Part shown: piece after piece, positions 24,861 through 37,200 of the stretch
Layout of the letters: every line of letters starts with the position of its first letter
Numbering within the stretch: position 1 is the stretch's first letter
NCBI GenBank assembly: GCA_030407085.1
Contig: CM059582.1
Coordinates: forward strand, 159,332,001 to 159,396,000
DNA: 64,000 nt
Direction of reading: 5' to 3'
Source: Trichopria drosophilae
Taxonomy: Eukaryota; Arthropoda; Insecta; Hymenoptera; Diapriidae
Program-made: the position numbers and the translations under genes
The notes under the pieces: model-generated
What the model saw: the letters and a program-made list of their open reading frames with translations, nothing else
The model's database searches: none
What the model was told of the DNA's origin: nothing

Positions 24861-25985
24861 TTGGTTCGAAGATATACTTTTATGTCACGTTGTACCTCCA
24901 TGCCCTGGAATAATTCTTTACAAGTCGCAACGTTCCGTTTTTTGCTACATTTTACATGTTTAGGAATGGGCTCAGGTTGATTTTAAATTTGTGCCAGCGA
25001 AAAAAAATTTTTTTTTCTTAAAACGTTTTCTTAAATTTTTCTTAAAAGTTCTGTGGATTTACCCATATATATATATTTTTTGAATTCATTTATTCTTAAA
25101 ACTTAAATTAACTTAAAACAATATCAAATGTCACAATTTAAAAAGCAACGTTCCGAAAAGTGTGTAATATTTCCTTCTTATTTTCAAATGTTATATATTG
25201 AAGAAAATAGGATTCTATAATAAACATATCGCTATGTTTTCTCAATTGTTAATAGTGGCAACTTCATTTTTATGATATGCCAAACGCCAATGAATCGTAA
25301 ATTATTGCGAAAATTGCTTTTTAATATACCTACATAAAAAGCATTTTGATTTGATGGGTAGATTTTAGGCTGCGTTTGTAGCAATTGTTATCGAGTTTAC
25401 TCATCGAAAACAGATCCATCTTAAAATGGGTAAATACTTTTTGATAGTTTTGAGTATGGATTTTCGGAATTCATGCAAATACTATTAGCATATAGTTCAT
25501 AGATGCCCAATGTTATTAATGTGTTATTTTTTCCAGTCTACTTCATAACAATCAGTGATCATCGTTTCAGCCATAAGAATTTAGCATAATCCTTCTAGCG
25601 TCTTGTTATAATAGTGATGCCGAAGGTGCCCTTATTCGTGCTGTCACATTAGCAAGCTATAAATTGTTGTTATACCGACTCATTATAATTTTTAGTCGTT
25701 TCGAATTTTCGGCAAAATTAAAACCATGCTGATTGAACTGTTGCTAAGTAAAGAATATCTTCACAGAGGAAAATCGATGAATATATACTACGTAACATTC
25801 TTAAAAGTTTAATTGAAAATAATATTTACCTCATTACAAAATCATTCTACCATTCACTTTATTAAAAATGATTTGAGGTAGATAAAACCACCATTGTAAA
25901 TTGTTAGCGTTTCCCATTCCAACAGCTTCCAGGTAGATAATTCATCCACACTTTACTATTGTATTTTACAAAATACAGATTGACA
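24861..25985. other. AT-rich sequence, nothing recognised
   Basis: Includes T- and A-rich runs and a short TA repeat near 25065. No gene or clear transposon. Confidence 0.3.
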
Positions 25986-25989
25986 ATTA

Positions 25990-26665
25990 CGGTTGTGCAA
26001 AGTTGCAATTTGTTACGGTCTAAACCTCACACCAACTAATATACCTTCAGACTTGATCGTTTACTCCTCTTTCGGTAGTAGAAACGAGTCCCCAAAATGT
26101 TCACAGTGGGAATACTGTAGCGCTCGTAAACTCGAGTCCTTCTCTATATACGGTGCGACGATGAAATGGGCAAGGTGTGCAGCAGTATAAAGTTATCTCA
26201 AATGAAATCGAATGAAAGGATGACTCTTTTACGAGAAAAAAAAGATAATGGCAATCTATCTCTAGCATTCCTTTCGGTAATCGAATATTTTTACAAAATC
26301 GACTTTCGTTTTTTGATTACCAAATTAAAAACCGTAATGCCAGTGCGGTAAGAGTGGGACCAGTGTCAACTGTCGATCGTGCGAGCGGATCTTTTTATGA
26401 GGGATATGATATTCGGGCATAGCTGGTTTAAATATGTGTAACATTTGATGGGGTCGTAGAGCGGTTCGTCGCAGCGAGGCATGCAGAAAGTCTTCGATGG
26501 ATTTTATATGCCTCCCGGTTGGCTGGCCCGTTAAAAGATTAGTATTCGAATGACCCCGTAGACCGTTGTAAAAGAGAACATAATGTCTATCACGAAGATG
26601 CTTCTGCAGTTCGAAATACAAGGAAGATAAAACGAGCTTTAAACTTTCGTCGTGTTGTCCTCGTT
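25990..26665. other. Balanced-composition island with unassigned ORFs
   Basis: Plus-strand frames at 25993-26190 and 26166-26351 and a 98-codon minus-strand frame at 26325-26621 lie in less AT-rich sequence. The minus-strand product would be basic and His/Arg-rich, with no signal peptide or known domain. I see no consistent splice-bounded reading frame, so coding status is open. Confidence 0.2.
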
Positions 26666-27589
26666 AAGCCCTCATTCCCCTTCGCACCCTGTTTTCCCTT
26701 GCTGCTTTATGCCTACCGTCTTTATCGCATAATAAAATTCATATTGTAAGATGCGTAGTTTGTATGTGCATGCGGCTCGATCAGTTAAAGTTCGCATACC
26801 TACACTTTAATGAATGCATTAACATTTATTGAAACAGGAACGCCCATTCCTGTAGATTGGTCGACATTCTTCTTTATATTGTAGTCAATTCAATTAAATA
26901 TTGCTACGTGATACTTTGAATAGAATGCAATGCAAAACAGGACTAGAGATCCATTGACAAGAATCATACATTATGCCACATAAATCTTCAGGTTTCGTCA
27001 ACTCCTTTTGTTTCGTAGATCTGCATATTGCGCTTTCAAAGGCATTTTATATTTATCAATATATTCGTACAATATCTTTATTTTTTAATAAGAAAGTAAT
27101 TGGAATTACTAAGATCCACAGTACCGATATTGTTCGCGTTATCAAATTCTTGTATACGTTCAAAGAACTTAAGAAAATGTAATGGATTCTCGGATCAATG
27201 GTGGCGCAGAGGCATGAATGCTTTCAATTCATTCAAAATATAACTCAATAACGACCCCAAGATTAATACAATGCTGTTATTCTATTATTGGCCTAAATAT
27301 TGTAAAACGATAGCACCATTATTAAATTATTTCTGCGGGATTGAACTTAAAGACAAAAATAGATGGTAACTTCTAGTTGTTTGTTCTGCACATCGTGGTT
27401 TGTGGAGATGAATAAAATAATAACGATTACAACATAAACAAAGAAATGGAGTGGAGAAGCTAACGCACAAACTGTTATGCATGAAACTCTAAAACTTATC
27501 TTGGAACTTTAAAACAATTAAAATATTACAAACGGATATTTGCATACAATAGAATGGTGTGTCCTCCAAAAACCCTTTTTAGGAGCCAT
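26666..27589. other. AT-rich sequence, nothing recognised
   Basis: A 69-codon plus-strand frame at 26973-27182 has no domain. No repeat identified. Confidence 0.3.
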
Positions 27590-28085
27590 GAAATACTGGA
27601 ATTTCAACGGTAATTCACTTATTCCTGCCTCGTTCTGAAGCTCATATACGAAAGCGACATAAAGCCGTAGCCGCGCAATGAGGCAAAATTTAGTGAAAAA
27701 GAGCTATAGAATCTCGAAGTTGCTTTGACGAATCTGGGAAATAGGAGCAAGTGCACGTTCATTGCGGTTCTGCCCACGACGGAGGCTGGTTGCACGTATG
27801 AAAACTAAGACTGGCTTTCATTTGACTGACTTTACGAGAAAGACATAAAATGGATTTTACTGCCGGCTAGTTCGCCAGTTCTCGAGTTCGTAACATTGCT
27901 TTGGTAAGCGCAATATAGCTGCTGCCTTCGCCTTCTTTTTCTATCCTCCTTTTTATCCTTTCCGGACTTGCCTCTTCCTTGCATTTCGCAGGTCTCGCGT
28001 TAGATCTCTTCCAAGTTTGCCTTTATTTTCCTCCTTTTTACCTTTCGCATTCCTTCTTCTGGCAGTGCTAAACTTTTCGCATCAA
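27590..28085 (+). other. Balanced-composition island ending in a pyrimidine-rich tract
   Basis: From about 27910 to 28060 the plus strand is dominated by C and T (GCCTTCTTTTTCTATCCTCC, TTTTCCTCCTTTTTACC). The preceding part has near-equal base use. No frame longer than about 60 codons. Similar in character to 11912-12365 and 17846-18080. Confidence 0.3.
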
Positions 28086-28426
28086 AAAAGACTCGCGACA
28101 TAATATCCAGTGTAGCAAGTGACGTTTTAGGAGTAAATACCATGCCGCGACCCACGTTATTTGATTTTAGCTGTTAATTCTACTGTTTAATGTTTATTTA
28201 AATAGGGCGCAGAGATATAACAGAAGGATATGTCATAAAAAGGTAATTTTTAATTATATTCTCTGCTTATAAGGTAGGTGAAGCAAAATCCAATAAAATA
28301 ACTAGTGTTGCCGTGGTGCCTCGCTCGCTCACAAACTACGACCCTGTAACGAGTTTGTTATTTCTTAATACTCGTTTGTTTACTAACAACTTTTAGTTAT
28401 AATATATATATATATTAAAGAGCGCA
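28086..28426. other. Spacer, nothing recognised
   Basis: AT-rich sequence with a short TA tract at about 28402-28416 immediately before repeat copy B. Confidence 0.3.
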
Positions 28427-30135
28427 TTGTAGTTTTCTGAGTGAAAATTTGCGCTTACGAGAACATTCCCAATTTAACATAATCAGAAACTGGAAGAAAG
28501 AGTGGCGATTATGAAAACATTCCCTATGTAACTTCGATAGGAAAGAAGGGAAGTGGAGGAGGGGGTTCCTTAATCCCTTAACTGGTGATGACGTCTATAG
28601 ACGTCATATCAATATCTTTGAAACGACTCAACCATTCGTCTTGAAATTTGTAACTTAAGGGTTTTTGGGATCGCCGATGACGAACCTGATGTCAGAATTT
28701 CAAAGTTCTAAATGGCGGATCCAAAACGACGAACTGAATGCAAAATGTTACATGATTCCGCTAAAGTTACTAGGGGGTTTTTGGGGTCACTGATTACGAA
28801 TCTATCATCGGTTGCTCAAAATTAAAAATGGCTGACCTAATATAGTATGAAAAAATTTAAATAATTTAAAGTACTGTATATTGCCCAATCCGACGTCAAA
28901 TTTGTTAAATTCAATATGGTAAATCCAAGATGGCAGACCGAATGTGGAAAATGATTTTTGATCTTATATTAGCGATCTCAATTTCATATATTTCATTAGA
29001 ATTGCACTAGTGATCCAATAGTGCACAAAATTACTATTTGTGAACACTATTAGTGCTGATCATTTGGGCGCACTAGTAATTTTTTTACGAGAGGAGCGGG
29101 CAAGTATGCATATTTTTGCGCAGTTATGCCATTCTCTCTTTCTTCTGCTCAACGAAAAGAGGACGGAGAGTATTTTAGACCCCAAAAACTCCTGAGTAAC
29201 AAATTTCTGTTACATGAAGTAACTTTTTGAATTTTTGTCCGCCATCTTGGATCCGCCATTTTGAATTTTGAAATTCTGACATCAGATTCGTAATCAGCGA
29301 CCCTCAAAACCCTCAATTAACATTGTCATCGAATTTGGACGAAACCTAGCTCGTACCAGTTTTGGCACTGTTTATTTGAAAACGCCTACCAGTGAAGGGG
29401 TTGAATGTGTAACAAATGAAATGGAGTATTTTCAAAACTTTGTCCCTCGCCATATGTTAGCCGAAATATTAATAAATAACATTTTTAACACTCCGGCCGC
29501 GAAGCTCGATTTCGCGCCCTATGGCGATAACTCCAGGCTCGAATTATCGAGTCTCACGCCCGTCGTGTTAAAAAATATCGTTTCAGTTGTTTCAGTGTTG
29601 TTGCAGTTATACGCCACACCCCACCACCATCGCTTTTTTGGCCTGAAACGTCAGTATTTGATGAAAAACTATGCAGTAATTTTTTTCCGAGGTGACCAAA
29701 TTCTATACTGCGTCAGACTACAGTCTTACGCATTTTAAAACAGTTTTTTTATGGCATTATCGTTGACTTTAGGAAGAAAATCTTTTTTGTAGGGAATTTC
29801 ATGATCTATCTTTTTTGTTTGAAATATTTTTGAATCAAATTTGCATTTTTACAAAATATATGTAAAAAACTACGAAGAAACGTATTTAAAAATAAATAAC
29901 GTTTATATTCGTCCTGCCATACGCGATATATCGCGTATACAAAATTTTGAACACATACACTCGGAAGGACGGACGTACAATCAAACGGACGCGAATTTTT
30001 TTTTTGTTGCTTTGGATTTGGGTTCCTTAGGGTCAGAAACGTCGACATTTGATGAAAAACTGTTTAATTAATTTTTTGGTGAGAACTGACCAAATTCAAT
30101 ACTTCGCCAGACCATAGATCTGGGTCGATGTAATT
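28427..30135. repeat. Dispersed repeat, copy B, with a TTAA element inside
   Basis: It matches copy A at 16220-16880 in the same order (AAAATTTGCGCTTA, CATTCCCTATGTAACTT, GGGGGTTCC, GGAGTATTTTCAAAACTT, GCGAAGCTCGATTTCGCGCCC, TTAAAAAATATCGTTTCA). The tail motif GTCGACATTTGATGAAAAA plus CCAAATTCAATACTTCGCCAGACC occurs at 30040-30120, in addition to a more diverged relative at about 29650-29725, so the 3' part is partly duplicated. The 120-codon frame at 29376-29738 is a shadow of this repeat. It is interrupted by the TTAA element at 28574-29400. Confidence 0.7.
28574..29400. mobile_element. 827-bp piggyBac-like non-autonomous element in repeat copy B
   Basis: Left end TCCCTTAACTGGT, complement of the right end CCCCTTCACTGGT. 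The flanks are TTAA at 28570-28573 and TTGA at 29401-29404, the latter a likely one-base decay of TTAA. Copy A of the host repeat reads GGGGGTTCCTTAAATATG at this point, an empty site with a single TTAA, which supports the boundaries directly. The interior carries module copies near 28670, 28785 and 29286 and an inverted CTATTGTGCACAA/TTGTGAACACTA-like pair near 29010-29060. It is non-coding. Confidence 0.85.
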
Positions 30136-32640
30136 TGAATATAAGAAACCATTTTTATACATTGGAAAAATGAGAATGACATTTTCCATTATAATTCATG
30201 GAATTACTCGTCCAGTGGTAGATTCAGTTATACATTTTATTTTATTTCGCTACCAAACACTGTATAAAAGCTCACGTCGTTAGTACCATTCATTTTTACT
30301 GTGTACAAGTGTGCGTTTTTTGTGGGAACAGTAAAATGGATACAAACTGCTGGGTATAATTACTTTCTTCTACAATGCATGTCTCCTAGACTCGGAGCTT
30401 CCGTTAGCGATTTCCCCTTTCAACGGACACCAAAGCCTCGCTATCGCCACTTGTTTCTTTCACGTACTTTCTTCCAAGGACTAACAATAACATGGTTAGA
30501 AGCAAGTTTCACACTTATAGGATATATTTTTACCTATGATGTATGCAATATAATGCATTCTTACAATCTCAGAAGAAACATTGTTCGGGAAAGCATTTGT
30601 TTAACTAAAGTACTGCTTTACGAATTGGTTGCTTGAGTGGAATGCGTGTCCATAGACGTTCTGGAGTAATTGGCAGGATAGGTGAAGGTTATGTTGAAAT
30701 TCACAAAACTCAATTGAATGGCTGAATGCTATATTAAAAATCTACGACCCTATTCTTAAGGTGGTTCGAGCGAAAATCGGAAAACGACAGAATTGCGTAA
30801 TTTTTTTTAGGTTATAGTTAATAACTTCACTCATCATTCTGCGAAATTTTAGATCAGGTCACCGAAGAAAAAAGCAAGGGAAAAAAGTCGAAATATCGAT
30901 ATTTAACATAGGTGCACCGCAAAACAATGTTATCTTAAATATAACAATACTTTAAGATGACAGATCTCAACCAAAAACCACGTAAATATCACAAATTTAA
31001 TCAGGATTTCATTCCAGTTTCAAAAATATACCTTCACCGAATTATTAGGAAAGATATTCGTCAATAAATACTTAAAATATGCGGTTTAGTACGGACTCCG
31101 ACTAATCAGGAGCTAGACACGCGTTGTTTTTTTTACTGACAAAACTGTTTTTACTTAATATTTGCGTAACTTAATGAGAATTATTAGATAAATACAGGAA
31201 TGACGGAAAATTTTAAAAAGAAGTGCTCATATAATGGGGAACCCTTCGGAACCTGTTTTGGTAACAATTATACTGATGTATTCAATTATATGTTAATCGA
31301 CTTCTCAGGAGTTGAGTATATGTCAACTCTTGTAATTTTGCATTATGTCAAAGGGAAAATATTCAGTGTAATAAGTCAGTGAACAATGATGTGACTAAAG
31401 TGAAACAAAGAGTGTCTAAAGTCTGTCTTAATGCAATGGAATTCAATTTTTAGGAAATAGAAGATAACATTTTTGATTATTTTTTTCTAGCAACTGAGCT
31501 TCTGTACTAAAATTTATAAAATGTTGACTTTGTACTGGAAACATGTTATTAAAATGAACAAATGCTTGATCAGCAAACCAAAACACGTTATTGATCTCAT
31601 AATGTTATATTAGAACATAAAACAATTCAATCAAATATTTACTTTAAATAAATACCGAAGAGATGATGGATGATTTCGCGACATGATGTATTTTTACTCT
31701 AGGATTGGTGTTTGAAAACTTAGTGAATAAATAAACAAATCTATACAGTTAAATATATATTGATATTGACACATAGGTTCGGTATTTTTGTATTTCCAAT
31801 AATTATATTAATTATACGTTCGACAATGAGAACTTACTTTAAAACTTGTCTTTATTTAACTACTTGCGACATTTCTAGATCTCGCTTTTTTTATTAATGG
31901 CCAGTAGAGCTCTCTTGTATTAGAAAAAAAATATAGAAACAATGTCTTAAGTGTAGTCAAATTTAACTATCTTCTTTTTTGATACGTGTACGTCGAAGCA
32001 ATAATATTTTTCAATATGTTTAAGCGTCTAGTTTCATCAGACTAGATCAAATTTAATGCCTGGAAGAGGTAAGTGCATTGCACAGTTAGCCATGCAATTT
32101 ATTATATTTACACAGACGTAGAGGAACTTTTGTAAATGTGTGTACAATACTTAGACAAAAGTTATAACCCAAAAACAAAAGGATGTTCAAACCGAACCGC
32201 TTTCCCTAATATTAACTGGCATCGGGTAATATCCCCCAAGGCTTTGACCCACGCCGCTCACTTAGAACGTACGCATGGTAACCGCAATGAAATGGCTATT
32301 TTACGACCCATGTATTATATAGGGATTTTGCTAAGTCATCATTTGTAAAAATATACATTTTTACACCTTCTGAATCGAAAAACTCTATTTTACGCCCTTG
32401 GTACGAAAAGTAATAATTGACACGTCATTATCAATTTTTATGTAACTATTTAAACCATTAGTTTTCTACCTGTATGCATCTCTCTATGCTCAGTTAGAAT
32501 GCTCTCTTTCAATGCATTAGGGAAAAATCGAATTCGATCCTTGGGAGAAATAAACTATTATTTATAGTTTTTTAAAGTTTAAGTTGATCGCAAGTTGCCG
32601 TTTTTTCAATAACTCAGTTCGCAACTTAGTCATGGAACCA
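30136..32640. other. AT-rich sequence, nothing firmly recognised
   Basis: The 111-codon plus-strand frame at 30301-30636 has no domain that I recognise and mixed composition. Near 30765 the phrase AAGGTGGTTCGAGCGAAAAT begins what may be another diverged repeat. Other frames are short and AT-biased. Confidence 0.3.
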
Positions 32641-33310
32641 TACATTATTATTATTTATATTCTTGAAGGGCTCTTTAAGAAGTCTTAGAAACTGTAAGAT
32701 GTCTTAAATAGTTATCAGAAATAGCTGATCTTTAAGAAGCCTTAGGCGTCGATTTAAGAGTTCTAGAAGACATCTATCTTATTTGAGACCTTTGATATAC
32801 AAAATAAACAATATAATCGAAAAGCAAATGTCTGAAAATTATATATTCTATTTTTACACCTTAATTATTAATTTATATAGTTTTTACAGTTTGTATAGTT
32901 ATTTATTGGTTGGTGATCACATTCAGTAGAATGAGGATCATACAATAATAATAATACAAAATTGTTATAAAGCTAAATATCGCAAAAGCGCTTATTTTGT
33001 CATTGTTGTTTATAATCTATCGGTCTTTATATGAAGTAAATATCGCGCGATCTCATTTTTGGATTCAATATAGCTATTTAGTGTCTCTGGAAGAAACACA
33101 GACCTTAACTCTGGGAATCCCTTTGCTAAAAGAGAGATGGTCCAAACCGAGATAGATTTATGACGTTAAAGATAAGACGACATAAGATTATGATTTTAAG
33201 AAGTTCTAAGTAAGACATCTTTAAGAACTCGTTTTATAGATTATCATAATTCAGACCTGTTCAGAAGGTATTTTTGGAGATATCTTTGGACTGAGTTCTG
33301 GACGACCTCT
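32640..33310. repeat. Repeat-like region with recurring TTAAGAAGTCTTA words
   Basis: Words such as TTTAAGAAGTCTTAG, TCTTTAAGAAGCC, GAAGACATCT, TAAGACATCTTTAAGAAC and TTTAAGAAGTTC recur at 32670-32790 and 33180-33230, partly as palindromes. This is probably a diverged transposon with inverted ends, but I could not fix the boundaries. Confidence 0.4.
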
Positions 33311-33873
33311 TTACGAGGTATGTGCTCACTGCGCCAATGCATAGTTTTTAGTGTCTAGATAGTCACTATAGTAGTTACCATACGTACATTCTAAGCGAGC
33401 GAACACGGGATTCGAAAACCGAACAAATATCATGGATCTTGAAGATACTAAAAGAAGAATTCAAATTATGTTGTAAAATCATATTGTGAAAAGAAAAACT
33501 TGAACCGCCTTTAAAAAGAACCAACAAAAAACTAATATAAATGTTCTCTAAAGGTCTTTTGAAGATCTGAAAAAGATCATTATAAATTGACAGGTCGCAT
33601 GTCTGAAAAAGATAGCAAATTCTTCTTAAGCCAGAAAACTTTTATGAAAGATCTTTTGAAATTGTTTTTATTTTTACGCCGGAAACTGCTTGAATATGTC
33701 GATTCTCGAATCATATACTGAATTATTTCTGAATTTAAAATAGAATGTTGATACAGGATCAGCGATTTCATTACAAATTTATCACGTAAAGAAAATATAC
33801 GAAAACTATTGATTAATGATTACCATAGATAAATAATGAAGTATTTTCTTTCATCAGCATTAAACGACTTACC
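33311..33873. other. AT-rich sequence, nothing recognised
   Basis: No gene assigned. On the minus strand this is downstream of the exon at 33920-34200. A good splice-donor match reads CCTAGGTAAGT near 33874, so part of this could be an intron in a 3' untranslated region. Confidence 0.25.
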
Positions 33874-33919
33874 TAGGCTACGACGATGATCAATCCAGCA
33901 CATTGATGTAATTTGTCAA

Positions 33920-34200
33920 TTATGGGCAGCTAAACTGTAGAAACTGTGCAGGGATATAGGGGTAAGGATAAGGATACATATTGTGTAAGCCGTTCAATGC
34001 GTCTGGGTGCACGGATTTTGGTGGTCTGGAACTCAACGGTTTACCGATAACCGGAGGATGTTCTCCAATATAGGTGGGCTGGTCAATCGGCCTCTCATAA
34101 AATTTGTTTTCTAATCCCATTTTGACAAGATCTTCCTTTGTTTTGAGAGAATTGCTATGCTGGTATAACAAATCGTGATACTTGTTGAATTCTTCGTCAA
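33920..34200 (-). CDS. Candidate terminal coding exon of an unrecognised protein-coding gene
   Basis: On the minus strand the sequence ATGATTTCAG at 34201-34210 forms a plausible splice acceptor. From 34200 an open frame continues for 92 complete codons to a TAA at 33920-33922. The exon would start in phase 1, two bases of a split codon preceding DEEFNKYHDLLYQHS. The product is hydrophilic, with a charged first half (KTKEDLVKMGLENKFYERP) and a Pro/Tyr-rich end (YPYPYPYIPAQ). It has no signal peptide or membrane segment, so it could be an intracellular tail or a disordered C-terminus. Codon use and amino-acid mix differ sharply from the chance ORFs around it. The frame also opens upstream with in-frame ATGs, so a 99-codon stand-alone ORF (33920-34219) is the alternative. 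About 46 bases after the stop there is a strong donor match near 33874. I do not recognise the family; earlier exons would lie at higher coordinates. Confidence 0.45.
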
Positions 34201-34201
34201 C

Positions 34202-37200
34202 TGAAATCATACATAGCACTCGGGTTATTTATTATTCTAGATATACTTCATTTTCATTTTTATTTCATATTTTTTCATTAAAACTATTGGCTATTTTTAT
34301 AGGGGCTGAAAATATTTATTATTAATATATATTAATACGTCGTTGAACGTTGACGGACAAAACGGACACTTTGGTACGAAACGGGTTAATACAGTTTGAT
34401 TTTAATCCGAGAAGATTAGAGAACGACATGGTAAACCGAAGTACAGGGCAAACCGAAACTCTTGAATCAGTAAAAAAACTGTGTAAGTATTTTTATTGTT
34501 AAGTGTAGGAAGATTTTCATTACTGCTAAGTTTTAGGTTTTTATTGTAAAAAAAGAAGGGCACTCTGCCGAGCTGCAGTATTGTAGTTTGAATTGTCTTT
34601 TTTTTAAAGAATCCCTCGTTTCCGTTTTTTGCATAAATTTAAAAATATAGTAACGCGGGACTAAAGTGTCATGGAGAAAATCCAAACATTATAATTTTTT
34701 TATTTTTTTTTAGTTTGAAGCGACGTTCACTTTGATGTTTTAAACCAAAGTTAACAGACAATTAATTTTTCTCTAAAACATCGAAATTACTTCATTGATG
34801 TTAAAAAATACAATGAAATATAAAGAAAAATTAAATATTCCAATTTTCCTTGGGCATGTTTAACTCTCTTGTTTCGGTCTGTCCCCCAAAAAACGATTTT
34901 TTTGTTCCTATATTCCAATAATATGCGACCCCGTAAAATGTATTTATCTGTGGGAAAAGTTTCACAATAAGGTAAGGTTTCAAATCGAAATTGTTACCAG
35001 TCCAGTCATTTCATTTTTCTACCGGATATAATACGATATATAAAGGTACTTAGATTTACCCCGTCTTCCCCTCTAGAAAATAAATTATCTGAGATTTATT
35101 ACTTAAAAAATGTATTAACAGATGTAAAATAAAATAATTAGCATAAATGATTCTATTTGTATTTCTGTTGTCATTAAGATACTAAAAGAAACTTAATTTT
35201 TACAAGGCGGGAAATCCTATAGCATACGTTTAATATTTTTAAATTTTGAACAAATTACTTAGTTTACTTGGACCCACATGATTTTCATAAATTATAATAT
35301 ATCAATTGTCGTGAAGAAGAGAAAACTACTAATATGATGGTCTGATAAAAAATTATAACATCATAACGAAACGAAAAAACAATATTGTATTGCAGAAGAA
35401 AATAGAAGAGAAACGAAAGTGAAAATGTGATATGCTGGAAAAAAGAAATATTATTTTTATAATATATTGCTGTAAATGGATATTTGGGTATATATGGGAA
35501 ATGTTGTAAACACTTAAAAATAGTCATTTTCGTTACTTCTTAAATCAATAATGCTATTCCACGCTGCTAGGTTGACCTCGAGGTAAAGTTATATAATGCA
35601 CATTTATTCACACTCCATGTATGTCAAAAGTTATTATATCGTAAGAAACTGTCATTGTACCTCTTCTGCATATATTTAAACCGAGAACATGTAATGACGA
35701 AAATCAGCTTTTTATCGCAGTAACTGGAAATTAAAAATGGCTTGTCAATCAAAAGTCAACAAGATTTTTCTCTTTCCGCACGACAACATGTCAGACGTAC
35801 AAGTACTAACGTGACTTTAAATTATACTTGTTCTTTGAATTTGGTTGCCACTGCTAGCACAGGCTGATTTTTTTCACGTTGCTTGCAGAATGCATAAATT
35901 TCAGTCCACTTATACATATTTAAAAATTTTTTGCCGAATTACACTAACGCATATTATGTCCGCATTGAGTATCCGTGTTCAAATCTTCTATAGGTAGAAT
36001 TCTTAAAACTCAATACAATTTAATTATTTCAAGACGCAGAGATAATTAATTAAATATATTAAAAATGTTCAAAAATACATAAAGTTTTTAACCACCGATA
36101 GTTGTTCGCTAGTTTTCTCTTTTCTCAGGAGGAACGAAGAATACGATAGTTGCACGGAAAAAAATTGTCTAAGAAATGTTATCATTTGAGGTGGAAATTT
36201 TGAGACAGACTTGCAGAATGAGAAAAATTGCCAATCATTCTACTAAAAACGACTATAAGATCTTAGAATTTTCCATATTCACATATCACAAATTACAATT
36301 AATTTAGTAATTTACCGAGCATTATTACCGAAAATAGAAAGCCCCATAAGCATTATTCTTATGAAGAATTATGAACGGCCCAAAAATAGTAACATTGCAC
36401 ATGCAGCTGCGTATAAATGGCTAACCTCTACTTTAATTACTATAACTTCCGGTCCGGTTATAAGCAGGTATTCTGACGTCATCCCCAATCGCATTCTCTC
36501 TGGCCATATCGCCCAAGTCCAATATTGCTCTAAATATAAGCACAAAATACAAAGATCTTTATTACCAATCTGCATTATTGGTGATCGTGTATGTTCGATT
36601 AAATAATAAATTGCTCACGTCGCATTCGGGCACGTACTCATGTGCAGGAGATTGGTGCTCGCGCCCGAAACACGAGAAAGGAGGTCGTCCATCAGACTTC
36701 CGACAGGATGCTTCTCGAGTAATGGAAGAAGTCAACGGTACGCCAGGGCAAATATAAAACTCGCGATCCAGTTAAGCTGACACATTATTGCAGTTTTCAG
36801 GTAAGCGAAAAATTTCTCATTTATGTAATAAGCGCGTGCCTTCGAAATTGATAAGCATGTAATATAAATTATCGTAATACCGCACTTCAAAATATAGGCT
36901 TCGATGATGTACATTTTTGACTGAAGCATTTCAATGCCCAACATGTCACATTATAGTTATTATAGTAAATACTTCGATCTTTACCACGGGCAGGTTAGGA
37001 AAAGCCGTAAATTGGCCAATAAAAAAACTTTGTCTCTCCGGCATATCCACTCATAAAATATATACCTTCTTTAGTGCATGTGCGTGAATAATTTGGTTAA
37101 TAGCGGTTGATGTTTTATACATTGAAATGTAATTTCCATTTGTCATTTGCATTTACCATATCTTCCACGATCTTCAAACTGGTTTTATTTCAAAGTTTCA

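Noticed and set aside
26325..26621. 98-codon minus-strand ORF in a GC-richer island
   Set aside because: No domain, no splice context and overlapping frames on the other strand; kept only as part of the island description.
29376..29738. 120-codon plus-strand ORF
   Set aside because: It starts in the right end of the TTAA element and runs through dispersed repeat copy B; copy A does not keep the frame.
36153..36360. CACGGAAAAAAATTG as a MITE end
   Set aside because: No TA next to it and no matching inverted end nearby.
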